Assembly (NCBI GenBank): GCA_036172665.1
Contig: CM069869.1
Coordinates: 5,332,001-5,396,000 of the forward strand
Source of the DNA: Prosopocoilus inquinatus
Taxonomy: Eukaryota > Arthropoda > Insecta > Coleoptera > Lucanidae
Direction of reading: 5' to 3'
Length of the DNA: 64,000 nt
The position numbers and the translations under genes are program-made. Below are positions 22,344 through 32,556 of this stretch, in pieces. Under the pieces are notes generated by a model. The model was not told the DNA's origin. It did no database searches and saw only the letters and a program-made list of their open reading frames with translations. Each line of letters begins with the position of its first letter. Position 1 is the stretch's first letter.

Positions 22344-24010
22344 ACAAAGAAGCTGAAGAATTTTTCACGAAAGAAAACAAAGAAAGTGTTCGACGTAGTG
22401 GCAGAAATCGAAAAAGGCCAAAATATTTGGAAGATTGTGCTATATTGGCTCTGAATGCTGAAACGTTCGTAGATGATGTACCGGAAAGTTTTGAAGACAT
22501 AGAAATGAGAAGCGACAAAATAGAGTGGAAAAGAGCGGTAAAAGAAGAATTAAAGGCTCTGGAAGAAAATAACACTTGGACTTTAACTACATTACCACCT
22601 GGAAAGAAATTTATAAATAATAAATGGGTTTTTAAATTAAAACGAGTTGAAGCGGGGAATGTAGAAAAATTTAAAGCAAGATTAGTGATAAAAGGTTGTA
22701 GCCAGCGGAAAGGATATGATTTTGAAGAAACTTATGCTCCTGTTGCACGTCTGACCACACTTAGAACATTACTGTCGCTAGCTGCCAAAGAAAATTTGCA
22801 ATTACAGCAAATGGATGTGAAAAATGCTTTTCTTCACGGAACTTTGAAAGAAGAAATTTACATGACAGTACCTAATGGAGTCGAATGTACAGAAGGACAA
22901 GTGTGCAAGTTAAATAGAACGTTATATGGGTTAAAACAAGCACCAAGATCTTGGAATGAAGTATTTGATACTTACACAAAGGAAATTGGATTGCTTCAAT
23001 CGGACATTGATAAATGTTTATACATTTATAAGTTTGAAAATACGAAACTTTACCTGTTAGTGTACGTCGATGACATATTGCTAATAGGAAATGATAAAGA
23101 TAAAATCGAAGAAGTTAAAACGCAACTAAAGAGAAAATTTCCAATGAAAGATTTAGGGGAACCAAAATCATTTTTGGGAATTTACATCTGCAGAAAAGAA
23201 AATGAGATATTTCTCAGTCAGCCTATTTATCTCCAAAATTTGCTGAAAAGGTTTAACATGGAAGAATGTAAACCAAGCTCTACACCTATAGAAACTAAGC
23301 CTGAAGCAGGAAGGACATCAGAAGATGAAAATGAAAATTTGGATCAACCCTATCGAGAGTTGATAGGTTGTCTTATGTATGCCATGGTAACAACCCGACC
23401 AGATATTAGCGCAGCTATCAATTATTACAGCAGATTTAAAAATAATTGGACGCAAGTTGAATGGAAAGGTTTGAAGAGAATTTTAAGGTATATTAAGGGA
23501 ACATTGGACCTACGACTTGTTTATCGACAGAAGCAAGAAGATAGCTTGGTGGGTTACGCCGATGCAAATTGGGGAAGTGAAGAAGATAGAAAATCTACAT
23601 CCGGATATTTATTGAAAGTTTTTGGAAACACAGTTTGTTGGTCTACGAAACGACAAACGAGTGTTGCTTTATCTTCTACCGAAGCAGAGTATATTGCTTT
23701 GGCAGTGGCCGCTACTGAACTATTGTGGATAAAAAATCTACTCGACGAACTCGGAAATTATGTCCATCTGCCAGTAAAGATGTTTGAAGACAATCAAGCT
23801 TGCATTCACGTACTTCAGCGTTGGGAACACAAGCGTCTCAAACATATTGAAATCAAATATAATTTCATTCGAGATATCTACGCTAAGAAGATCTTAAACG
23901 TCCAATATGTCAAGACTGAAGATCAAATAGCGGACATCCTGACGAAAGGTTTGCCAAGATGTCAATTTGAAAAACTACGCCTGCAGTTGGAACTCGACAG
24001 ACATTTTTGA
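22340..24010 (+). CDS. copia reverse transcriptase and RNase H, intact stretch
   Basis: A 556-codon open stretch. The RT starts with the WVFKLKRVEAGNVEKFKARL region and has VKNAFLHGTLKEEIYM, LYGLKQAPRSW and the catalytic box YVDDILLIG. The RNase H part has GYADANWGSEEDRKSTSGYL, SSTEAEYIAL and FEDNQACI, with the catalytic acidic residues in place, and ends HIEIKYNFIRD...QIADILTKGLP. No lesion is visible within it. In an active copia this would be the C-terminal part of one polyprotein, so the ATG at 22340 is probably not a natural start. I list it as coding because the frame is undamaged; expression is unlikely given the upstream breaks. Confidence 0.9.
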   Translation: MNKEAEEFFTKENKESVRRSGRNRKRPKYLEDCAILALNAETFVDDVPESFEDIEMRSDKIEWKRAVKEELKALEENNTWTLTTLPPGKKFINNKWVFKLKRVEAGNVEKFKARLVIKGCSQRKGYDFEETYAPVARLTTLRTLLSLAAKENLQLQQMDVKNAFLHGTLKEEIYMTVPNGVECTEGQVCKLNRTLYGLKQAPRSWNEVFDTYTKEIGLLQSDIDKCLYIYKFENTKLYLLVYVDDILLIGNDKDKIEEVKTQLKRKFPMKDLGEPKSFLGIYICRKENEIFLSQPIYLQNLLKRFNMEECKPSSTPIETKPEAGRTSEDENENLDQPYRELIGCLMYAMVTTRPDISAAINYYSRFKNNWTQVEWKGLKRILRYIKGTLDLRLVYRQKQEDSLVGYADANWGSEEDRKSTSGYLLKVFGNTVCWSTKRQTSVALSSTEAEYIALAVAATELLWIKNLLDELGNYVHLPVKMFEDNQACIHVLQRWEHKRLKHIEIKYNFIRDIYAKKILNVQYVKTEDQIADILTKGLPRCQFEKLRLQLELDRHF

Positions 24011-24061
24011 ATAATTTTTATTGTTTCTGTAAACATTAATTTTATGTATGGTTATTAAATT

Positions 24062-24070
24062 GAGGAGGGG
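24062..24070 (+). promoter_or_regulatory. copia polypurine tract
   Basis: The tract gaggagggg lies immediately before the 3' LTR, where plus-strand DNA synthesis is primed. Confidence 0.85.
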
Positions 24071-24250
24071 TGTTAATATATGCAATTTAATAACGCCTAA
24101 TTAAATTGGTAACCATACATACGTATGTTGTTAAAAAAAAGAAGTTGAAATAAAAAATATTTCCGTCAGTTTTATATTTTGCACTTTAAAGTTAAATTAA
24201 ACGAATCTGAAGTAATTTGGAGGCTTTACTGCGAACAGAGAATTTGAACA
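24071..24250 (+). repeat. copia 3' LTR
   Basis: Second LTR copy; see the 5' LTR for the comparison. It is followed by the ttcat target duplication. Confidence 0.95.
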
Positions 24251-24820
24251 TTCATTTATGTAAGTGCTTTTGGAAGGAAAAAATGAAATTGAATTAAAAC
24301 CAAAAGAAAGTCTTTGCATTTTTGAATAAGGCTACGTAAATAACAATATTCATCCACCACTAAATCCATTAATTTCTTTTTACTTCTCATTATAACTATA
24401 AACGGCAATCATCATCCTCGCCAGTGTCCACAGATGGTAGACGCTGTACCGAACTAGTGTTGGGCCATTCGTGAATGAGTCGCTCACAAGAGCTGACTCT
24501 TTCAACTGAATGGCCATTCACTTTCTCTTCGAAAATGAATGAATGATATACACAAATGTGTCATCAATAATGAATGACTCATTCACGAGTGAATGATGAA
24601 TGACACATTCAATATTCACGAGTGAATGGTGAATGTGTCATTTACCATTCACGAGAGCTGACCTGACTATTTTATTCACTCACTCTTAAATAAATAACTA
24701 TTTTTTAAATAACTTATTTATATAAGTTTTTAGATACATTGTTTAATAAAAATGAATGCAAGAATTATAACAAATAAATAAAAATCAGATTCTTTTTACA
24801 ACGTGTACAAAATACATATA

Positions 24821-26644
24821 CAGACTGTTTCAAATTCGACCCTCACCACGGGGATCTCGGTTATTTGAAGAGATAGAAGGTACGTTTAAATTTGGCAAAA
24901 TTGCTGAATTTGATGAGCATTAATAATCCGGAGAGAAAAAGTTTCTATGTTAACTCCTATTCGAAATAATTGTAAGAAAAGAGAAATTGTCATTTTCTTA
25001 TTTTGCCTCTATCTTCTGTATTTAAAGAGATATCAAAAAAATAAAAATACTTTCTTGATGCACTTTTTAATTCTTTACGTAATGGTAAACACTATTTTTC
25101 TATAACACGTTTCGTCAAGTTGATGCCATCATCAAGTTCATTTTTTCTTACTGCGCCCATATTGAAATTTAGTGACAAAAGAATCTACTCATTACGGCGA
25201 TTACGGTAATATAGTATATGTTATAAAAATTCTTTAAAACAAGGCCAGAATAAAAATGTTTAACGTCAGATAAGAAAAATTCTAGTCAACAGAAGATAGT
25301 TGAGGGTTTAAATTAAAAACAATGTGTTCGTTCGACAGTAATTTACTAAATACTTTACTAAATACTACGACACCTTTGAACCTATTGAGAGAGCAAAGCT
25401 TAATATTGATTATTGAAATGTATTGATTCGACGAAGAAAAGAAATCAATTACTGGCAAAAATGACCGATGTGAGTGGGTGTATTACTTATACAGAATAAT
25501 TTTTAAAAATTTTTATCAACTCTTGCCACGGAATTTCAACGTCATGTCTTAGCTTAGTGTTACGTAGATCCAGATCTGTAATGAATTATTTTTGAATTGA
25601 CAAATGATTATACTACCCAAATTTCATGAGAAGCTGTATTTAACTTCACACATAACAATAATTTTTGTTCTTGTATTATTGTAATCGATTCTCATTTTTC
25701 AAAATTACGTCTAATTGTAACTATTGAATAGTATAAACAGTATACAGTAGTAACAGTATAGTATAAACAGCGACATCTTTCAAACGCTTTTTGACCCAAC
25801 ATTGCATAAGGAGTGACAAGTTGAGCCCAGCTTGCTACATAATAAGTCATCCCATGCAAGGCGATCGTCCATGTCTGTTGTGAAAGCATAATCAAAGTTT
25901 TAAAAAAAATGGTTGCAAATCGTTTTTGATGAAGCCCCAAATAGAGCTGAAACAGCTTTACAGAGGCTGCTCGAGGGATTCACTAAAAAAAAAAAAATGA
26001 TTTGCAACAAAATTAAGTAATATTATTATTCTAAGCTATTGTTTGTTGTCCGGATATGTTCTGAAGTACCGTTCGCTTACTGTTTTTGTGTTTCTATTGT
26101 ACACACAAACAATATTTAGTAAATTAGTGTCTAACGAACACATTGTTTTTAATTTAAACCCTCAACTATCTTCTGTTAACCAGAATTTTTCTTATCTCAC
26201 ATTAAACATTTTTATTCTGGCCTTGTTTTAAAGCATTTTTATAATTTGTGCTATGTTGCCGTAATCGGCATAATGAGTAGACTCTTTTGCCACCAAATTT
26301 CAATATGGGCGCCATAAGGAAAAATGAACTTAATGATGGTATCAACTTGACAAAACATGTTTAAGAAAAATAGTGTTTACCACTACATAAAGAATTGAAA
26401 AGTGCCTTAAGAAAGTATTTTTATTTTTTTGATATCTCTTTAAATAAAGAAGATAGAGGCAAAATAAGAAAATGACAATTTTTCATTTTTTACAATTATT
26501 TCGAATAAGAGTTAATATAGAAACCTTTTTTCTCAGGATTATTAATACTCATCAAATTCAGCAATTTTGCCAAATTTAAACCTACCTTCTATCTCTTCAA
26601 ATAAGCGAGATCCCCATGGTGAGGGTCGAATTTGAAACAGCCTG
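24821..26644. mobile_element. long-TIR (foldback-like) element, TA duplication
   Basis: 1824 bp, flanked by TA (24819-24820 and 26645-26646). Its ends start cagactgtttcaaattcga and cag(g)ctgtttcaaattcga. The inverted similarity runs on for about 520 bp on each side (to about 25350 and from about 26120), with scattered differences. No transposase motif remains inside. The TIR start resembles those of the elements at 40204-41580 and 42044-43993, so they are probably related. The interior holds a small repeat that also occurs near 28.0-28.3 kb in the opposite orientation. A hammerhead-like core lies about 290-325 bp from the left end and at the mirror position on the right. Confidence 0.9.
25922..25985 (+). 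ncRNA. degenerate hammerhead-like motif
   Basis: Plus strand: TTGATGA (core C changed to T), AGCCCcaaatagAGCT as a weakened stem II, GAAACAGCTTTA, then CAGAGGC. It is clearly homologous to the better copy on the minus strand at 28030-28090. The flanking arms gttgcaaatcg and gatttgcaac extend stem I. The lost core C and stem II mismatch argue against activity. Confidence 0.5.
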
Positions 26645-26765
26645 TACATATCTACAAATTCTCATGAAGAAATATAATCTGTTGCACTTTTTTTCCAGAA
26701 AGATCATGATCATTGAGATCATTCGCGTTCACTAGAGCTGGCTCTCTCGATTGAATGGTCATTCA

Positions 26766-26961
26766 CAGGGAAAAGAATTCAGGCCACTTAGTGTTGGACG
26801 CTTTTTACGTCGAATGTACTAAGCGATGCATCGAATTGTTATTGAGTGGAAAGGGAAGGAGTGCAATGCGAGCGTTCGCACGTTATGGGCGAGGCTGATA
26901 CAATCCGAGTATTAAATTTTCGTACCGTTCGCGGAACAAGTGGCCTGAATTCTTTTCCTTG
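26766..26961. mobile_element. 196-bp hAT MITE
   Basis: The 24-bp ends match with one difference (cagggaaaagaattcaggcc and caaggaaaagaattcaggcc). They are flanked by a perfect 8-bp duplication gtcattca (26758-26765, 26962-26969). There is no coding capacity. Related copies occur at 29769-30137 and about 32400-32556. Confidence 0.93.
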
Positions 26962-27177
26962 GTCATTCATAACCAAACGATGCTGTTGCTATCGTAATAG
27001 TGAATGATCATTCATCCAAAAGCGCCAGCTTTCGTGAACGATGAATGGTGAATCGAATGGGGAATAAGCTCACCGGAGAAGTGAACGATCATTCATTCAT
27101 GAATGACTCTGGTGAACGGTGAATGCTGAATGACCTCAACAAAACGAATGTTTTTTTTTTCCATCACTATACCAAAC

Positions 27178-27984
27178 ACCTGCAAAGCTGGTGTCTTTGT
27201 CGGTAGATCGTAACAGTTAAAATGCCTAGAGTAAGTCTATCACTAATATTTCATTTAAATATAGTTTCACCATTGTTTCATTCGATTTTCTATTGATATG
27301 GATCGTGTATCGCCATCTGCAGAATTTTTAGGTCGTTATCATTTCTTTTCCGAACGTATTTGCCCGCTCTGGGCTACATTCATCAAATTTCCTTCGCATT
27401 TTGAAGATCGCGGGGTTTTCTAACAAGTCCGATTGGCTAGATAAGAGCCGGCGGTCAAAACTGGCTTCGCCGCACGAACTGGGGGTCAGGTCCTGTTTAA
27501 ATTGCCGATGGAAGTGATGTGAAAAGCCATCTTTTCTTCAAATTTTTACCGTTGAATTATTTCAAGTCATCCAACAATTTTGGCGTAGATTTTTCCCCTA
27601 ATTATACTTGGGGAAAACCTTGGGAGCCCTCTTAATATTATTTGCCTGTGAAATAAACAGCAGAGTAATTGTTTACTCAAATTTCCACTCGGATGAATCT
27701 ACATAGACGAATTTTCACTTGATCTTCGACGTCTAAAAGAAAATCAGACTTTTTGTTGACTCCCGATGAATCTTCAAGGAGTAAGTGAGGCCTAAACAGC
27801 TCCCCGTTCTTCGGCCCGTCCGTGGTCCGGCTCGGAATCGAACATTTTGATGTTGGATGGTGGAGGACGAATTCTTCAGGTCATAGTCCATTTAACCTTT
27901 TGATATTTTACTATTTAAAGTCCTATATTTTTCCTTAATTAAAAAAGTCATATTAAAACTTAATATTTTCTTTTACTTCAAATG
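27178..27984. other. no supported gene
   Basis: Mixed-composition spacer with nothing recognised. Confidence 0.5.
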
Positions 27985-28029
27985 TTATTAAAAAATTTTG
28001 TTGCAAATCGTTTTGATTGTAGTGAAAAC

Positions 28030-28090
28030 CTCCAGCAGCATCTGTACAGCTGTTTCAGCCCTGCTTGGGGCTTCTTCAGCAGAGACGTAG
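28030..28090 (-). ncRNA. hammerhead ribozyme candidate (type I, Penelope-like)
   Basis: Minus strand, in order: TCTG (stem I, 28083-28080), CTGAAGA core (28079-28073), stem II AGCCC-caagca-GGGCT (28072-28057), GAAA (28056-28053), the palindrome CAGCTG as a minimal stem III (28052-28047), TA cleavage site (28046-28045), and CAGA (28044-28041) pairing perfectly with TCTG. All conserved core positions of the CUGANGA...GAAA...UH scheme are present, and stem II is fully paired. Tiny stem III with a palindromic sequence is the known form in Penelope-like elements and animal retrozymes, where the RNA is thought to act as a dimer. Predicted cut lies between 28045 and 28044. Activity is not shown. Confidence 0.7.
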
Positions 28091-28181
28091 CTTGACATTC
28101 CCACTGCAAACAAAAAAGACTTGTCCAATTTATTCACAAATGCGATGTAAGAGTGATGAACAGATAAAACAGCGACATCCC

Positions 28182-28374
28182 ACGATCGCTTTTTGACCTG
28201 ACACTGCAGTAGGATAAACAAATTGAAGCGGATTTGCTCCTAATAATAATGCATAATGAAAGTTTTCATTATGCTTTGACAGCAAGCATGGCCGCCTTGC
28301 ATGAGGGACTTATTAGGAGCAAATCCGCTTCAATTTGTTTATCCTACTGCAATAATAGGTCAAAAAGCGATCGT
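28182..28374. repeat. long hairpin, 66-bp arms
   Basis: The arms (28182-28247 and 28309-28374) are nearly perfect complements over about 65 bp, sharing acgatcgctttttgacc and attgaagcggatttgctcct. A 61-bp loop contains a smaller palindrome around gcataatgaaag. Part of this sequence recurs in diverged form inside the element at 24821-26644 (near 25760-25900), so it belongs to the same repeat family as the neighbouring hammerhead motif. Confidence 0.9.
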
Positions 28375-28429
28375 ATCAAATATTATTATTATAAAATTTG
28401 GATTTGACTCCTAACCACAACATGTTTTT

Positions 28430-28482
28430 TTAAAAACTAAATACGTATTTCGGCAGCTATGCTGCCATCTTCAGTAGTTGCG
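28430..28482 (-). ncRNA. hammerhead ribozyme candidate in Penelope 3' region
   Basis: Minus strand: AACTA (stem I, 28079+400 region: 28479-28475), CTGAAGA (28474-28468), one unpaired T, stem II GGCAG-catag-CTGCC (28466-28452), GAAA (28451-28448), the palindrome TACGTA (28447-28442), TT cleavage site (28441-28440), and TAGTT (28439-28435) pairing perfectly over five bases with AACTA. The only departure from the canonical layout is the extra base before stem II. It lies 130 bp downstream of the GIY-YIG coding fragment on the same strand, where Penelope-like elements carry their hammerheads. Confidence 0.65.
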
Positions 28483-28609
28483 ACTTCTATCCTACTAAAT
28501 CACAGGAGAAGTGACGCTGTCATACCTATCGCTACCTTATATACTAAGTGCGTTCCGCTCCAATGAAGCGTGCGCTTCCAGTAGTGAGCGCCTCACCGGG
28601 TTGCGTCAA

Positions 28610-28881
28610 CTAAGTCAAGCAAGCATTACTGGTTTTGTGTATAAAAATGGTTTCAAAACCGTCTAATTCCCTGTTGCTTGACGTTGCTTTTACTAACCTA
28701 AGATTACTTAAATCTATTTTATGACTGGTGTCAAAAATATGTTGGGCAACACTGGATTTTTCAATTCTATTGTACTTTAAGTGAGCTAAGTGTTCCTTAA
28801 AACGTGTTAGTATGTTTCTTTTTGTTTGCCCAATATATTTTTAGTGCACTCTTGACAAAATATTTCGTAGATCCCTGATTT
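28610..28881 (-). pseudogene. Penelope-like GIY-YIG endonuclease fragment
   Basis: The C-terminal part of a Penelope-like protein, the endonuclease that pairs with the RT in these elements. The minus strand begins GIYEIFCQECTK, where GIY is the first half of the motif. A frame change near the expected YIGQTKR segment (IYWANKKK in one frame, ILGKQKE in another) is followed, in the restored frame, by TRFKEHLAHLKYN, SVAQHIF and ATSSNRELDGFE, with a stop at 28610-28612. At least one frameshift is needed. The RT part upstream is absent, so this is a 5'-truncated copy. Confidence 0.82.
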
Positions 28882-28889
28882 CTCATTTG

Positions 28890-29760
28890 GTTCAGTTTAT
28901 TTTGCTCCGTGCATTTGTTATTTGAATTCTTAAATTTAATTTCATAATATTTGAATATTTGCCGAGTTATTTTAAAAAAAGAAAACAACAACAACAAATC
29001 AGTTTTATGAAATATTTGTGTGATATTTATGCTGTAAACTGGAGTGAGCTTATGAAAGTATTAAATTCTCAGGTGATTTTAATTGTCCATGTAAAATCAA
29101 ATATAATATTTATAATTGTTTTTCCTTGTTCACGAAACTATATTACTATACGGATCTATTGTGCAATTTTTTTAATATATTCTTATCCAGATTTAACCGG
29201 CTATATTAATTTCAATTTTAGTTCTCATTTCAGTACATTTTGTTCAAGGTTTCCAATTTCATCCCACAGTAACAGACAACAACAAAAATTCGGTGGCGCC
29301 CTATTTGTTTTGAATTTCAATCATTTTGAAATTTTAAATTGCATTTGTATTTCTTTTTTGGCTTTTCCCAAAAATTGATAAATAAAAAAAAACCACGAAC
29401 CCATGTTCACCGCTAATAAAACTGAGAGCCGTTCGCCGTATGTACTCTTGTCCTGCATTTATTTTGCTCAAATTCATTCTAGCGAAAAAGGAGGTCATAA
29501 GATTTCAAAGAAAGGAAGGAAGGGTATGCAGACAATTTTTTTTTTTCTTAAAGCTTGTTAAGTTGGGAACACAACTACGTTTTTATTTTTTTATTTTTCT
29601 TCAATAGTAGAAGGAAAAAAAAACTTAAACTTAAAATAAAGTTTTTTGCTAAAACCATTTATAATGTTAAAAATTTATTAACTCCTTTTTTTATTACCTG
29701 ATAAGAAGAAATAACATTCCATACGTCGTATCATAAGAGAAGTGAGAAGTCACTTCTCTT
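28890..29760. other. no supported gene
   Basis: AT-rich. A frame at 28959-29378 has no motif. A small palindrome around agaagtgagaagtcacttct lies near 29738-29760. Confidence 0.45.
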
Positions 29761-29768
29761 GTTATTAC

Positions 29769-30137
29769 TAAGCTTAAGAATTGAGCCCACTTAGTACGGA
29801 CGATGCTTCTAAATGTCATTGTGCAGAAAGGGATGGTGTGCAAGATAGGAGTTTAGGTTTTTCTTTCGACGACTAAATAATTTAAATGTATTTAACCAAG
29901 GGGAGATAACAGAAGAAAGTTTCTCTTTGAAAATACAAAAATGCATATGATAATAACTGCAAATTACCACATACTTTAAATATTTAATTTCAAACAATAA
30001 AAGCGCCTACAAGCCGACATCGTATTGTTCTCCAGATGAGATAACTCCCTTTCAAATACTGCGGGCGAAGCTAGTACAGTCCGAGTATTAAATTTTCGTA
30101 CTGATCGCGGAACAAGCGGATTTATTTCTTTTCCCTG
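29769..30137. mobile_element. 369-bp hAT MITE, same family as 26766-26961
   Basis: Perfect 8-bp duplication gttattac at 29761-29768 and 30138-30145. The right end (ttatttcttttccctg) and the internal segment cgagtattaaattttcgtac match the 26766-26961 copy. The left end is diverged (taagcttaagaattgagccc). No coding capacity. Confidence 0.88.
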
Positions 30138-30351
30138 GTTATTACGAAGCAATAAAGTCATCTACTGAAGATCGCAGCGTAGCTGCCAAAATACATGTAT
30201 AGATACTAAAAAGTATGCGGTGGTTAGAAGTTTTGAGCTGTTTTGAGTAGTCTTTTGGTCAATTGTTGTTCATCTTTTTAACTACCTACTCAAAACAGAC
30301 GAGAACATCAGAAAACTAAACGTTGTTAATCCTCTTTTTAAAAAGTTAACT

Positions 30352-30707
30352 AGCGTTAACCAAGGTTGGTAGAGCTGGACTGTGTATTAAAAGGTTGCCT
30401 TGATCAGCAGAGGGGTCGGAGGGTGCGTACCTCGTTACGTCACGTCACGTGATAAATTCCATGTTTGCGAGATTTTTACGTTATTTGATCAATAGGACCA
30501 TAGAATTTATTCCATTTTTAGTGAATTAGATTAAGCTTTAGGAAACAGATTAAAATTCACCCTATTTACTTCATTGTGACGGATAGAAGTTTCATGTGAC
30601 GTCACGAGTTAGTTTTGCGGAAAGGAAATTTCAAACTGCATAATTAAATGGGAACGAGGCAACCTGCTAGATGCAATATCAGTTTTACCAACCTTAATGT
30701 TAACGCT
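30352..30707. mobile_element. 356-bp inverted-repeat MITE
   Basis: The ends agcgttaac and gttaacgct continue inward as imperfect inverted repeats (aaggttggta with accaacctt, and aaggttgcctt with aggcaacct) for about 50 bp. No clear target duplication was seen. The superfamily is not assigned. Confidence 0.6.
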
Positions 30708-31147
30708 TGACAGCGCCATCTAGTAACTGGTCGCTAAAATACAATAACGTATGGAATGCTTATGTCTTATCAAGTAAGAATTCAAAAAAGAAGTTCGTAA
30801 ATCTTAAACATTAAAAGCGTTCTGACAAAAAAAAATATTTTCTTTTCACTTTTTAACCAAAATTAAAAAAAAAACAGTTTTTCAATTGAACAAGCTTTAA
30901 GACAAAAAATTACTTTACATACTACCCTATTAAAAAAAATAGTTAGAGGTTGTTTCACACCCCCAAATAATTAAAAGAGTTAAAAAATCTTTTGCAATAT
31001 GAGTCATTCAAAATAAAAATTGACCTGTTTCAAGAATTTTTTTTTACAAATCGTAATTTTCTAAGTTACAGAATTTATTCCAGTGAAACTTTCCACTCTA
31101 TGTAACAGTCTGGGTTCAGTTTATATGTGAGACCAGATTCGGGAATG
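30708..31147. other. no supported gene
   Basis: A-rich spacer with nothing recognised. Confidence 0.5.
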
Positions 31148-31372
31148 TAGACAAGACATTTGTCTCGGGTTATATAAGACACTTGCACTGTAGTCAGGGG
31201 AGCAGACAAGACGCTTGTTTGGGGTATGCAAGACACTTGCATCGGAAGACGGGAGTGATAGATAAGACGCTTATCTCGGGTCATGCAAGGCACTTGCATC
31301 GGAGGACGAAAGTGCTAGACAAGACGCTTATCTAGGATTATGCAAGACACTTGCATCGGAGGACGGGAGTCT
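31148..31372. repeat. minisatellite, ~56-bp unit, four copies
   Basis: Units start at 31148, 31203, 31259 and 31316 with the core tagacaagacgcttatct, then atgcaagacacttgcatc and ggaggacg. Each unit holds two short palindrome-like pieces (gacgcttgtc-like and gcaagacacttgc). A decayed partial unit precedes the array. The frame over 31075-31299 is an artefact of the repeat. Confidence 0.9.
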
Positions 31373-32399
31373 CAGCAAGACTCTAGGCTAAAGGTCGATC
31401 CAAGACGCTTAAACCGGGTTCAGCTGAAGGAATTCAACTCAATATTTGCTTTGAGCCGCGCGCTCACTTTTATACTGTTCGGTGCACTATGTTTGAGAAA
31501 CCCATACCCTCAGCCTTGTCAGATATTGCTCAACGATTAAGGGTCATAGTTTTAGGTCTATTTGTTTCTTCCAAACAAGCTGCTGTTTTCAGTCTTTTAT
31601 TTTATCGTGTGTTAGTTTGTGGCTTTTGTTCAATTTTCTTGTAGTGATTTTTATTCGAACTGTTTATTTGGACTGCGGCATTAGGCTGCAGATTTAGCAG
31701 ACGAAGTATACCAGGGACGTCACATACGACCTTGAATTTAGCACTGAAGATTTTTATTTAAGGGTTCTATTACTATAATAACAGTCTTTATTTTTCAAAA
31801 GACTTGCTTACATATTTAGAAGAGTATCAGTGTTTAGAAGAGTGTCACTAACAACTGATGTCTTGCACTTGTGCTCCAGTATTTAAAACAGTATGACGAG
31901 TAACTTTTTAGGGCATAACAAACTGATCAAACTCTGCTGCGTTTTGATTCACAGAGCCAAGGTCAGTTTTTGCACACGTTACTAAAACTTCTCCGCTTGC
32001 AGCATTATGCAAGTCTCCGTTTGTTCAGGGTCATTACATATTTTATTTACAATTACTTCTCGGAATACAACTTCTACTCGCTATGTTTTCTTATCGCTAC
32101 ATGCTTAAGGTTGGTAAATGAAAGAGGAATGTAGTTTCGCGTGAATGCCAAATTTTGATTTTATTATGTAAGCGAAATACGATACGGGCTTGGTCTGTCG
32201 TACTGTGGATTTGAGTCGTTCGCGTTACGTTTGTTTTACAGACTGCATTCGTTTTAACGTTAACGTAAATGTAGCGAATTTTAAAAACTTGGACGAATAA
32301 AGACACGTACGCAGAAACAAAATCGATTGGCCCTTTGGTTGAACTCGCCCCGTTCCCCGACTAACTGAGCAGGCTCGTTTTGTTAGTTTCCTGGGTTCA
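31373..32399. other. no supported gene
   Basis: Mixed spacer with nothing recognised. Confidence 0.5.
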
Positions 32400-32556
32400 C
32401 AGTCTTCTTGCTTAAGGTAGACGGCAGTTCGAACACTTGCATTGCATCCCTTTCCCTTCCAATTAAGAACAATTCGATGAAACGGAACGTCAGTAAATAG
32501 CACATTCGACGTAAAAAAAAAAGTCCAACATTAAGTAGGCTGAATTCTTTTCCCTG
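32400..32556 (-). mobile_element. fragment of hAT MITE family (one end)
   Basis: The right end, tgaattcttttccctg, and about 130 bp inward (tacgtcgaatgt, catcgaattgtt, tgcaatgc) match the left half of the 26766-26961 element in reverse orientation. I could not find the other end or a matching target duplication, so the far boundary is arbitrary. Confidence 0.65.

Larger units (their letters stand above)
19895..24250 (+). mobile_element. copia LTR retrotransposon, recent but defective
   Basis: A 4356-bp element with two 180-bp LTRs (19895-20074 and 24071-24250) that begin TGTTAATATATG and end TTTGAACA. I count two differences between the LTRs, both in the first half. A 5-bp direct repeat ttcat flanks the element (19890-19894 and 24251-24255). 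The order primer site, gag, protease, integrase, RT, RNase H, purine tract is that of Ty1/copia. About 1% LTR divergence suggests a young insertion. The coding region nevertheless has a deletion, two frame disruptions and a possible lost start. Confidence 0.97.
24455..27169. mobile_element. non-autonomous hAT element with two nested insertions
   Basis: Ends tagtgttggg (left) and tagtgatgga (complement of the right end) are hAT-like. They are flanked by an 8-bp duplication that differs at one base: taccgaac at 24447-24454 and taccaaac at 27170-27177. Both subterminal regions are crowded with short gaatga/tcattc repeats, the pattern of hAT transposase binding sites. Removing the two nested elements leaves about 0.7 kb with no transposase, so this was a small passenger element before it was interrupted. 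Confidence 0.78.

Noticed and set aside
22279..22575. A minus-strand frame within copia.
   Set aside because: A shadow of the plus-strand pol coding region and the palindrome.
25692..25940. An 82-codon minus-strand frame inside the long-TIR element.
   Set aside because: It is the reverse side of the hammerhead-bearing repeat, not a gene.
31075..31299. A 74-codon minus-strand frame with repeated peptide units.
   Set aside because: It is simply the translation of the 56-bp minisatellite.
31148..31372. CRISPR-like array.
   Set aside because: The repeat units are contiguous 56-bp minisatellite copies without unique spacers, and the genome is eukaryotic.
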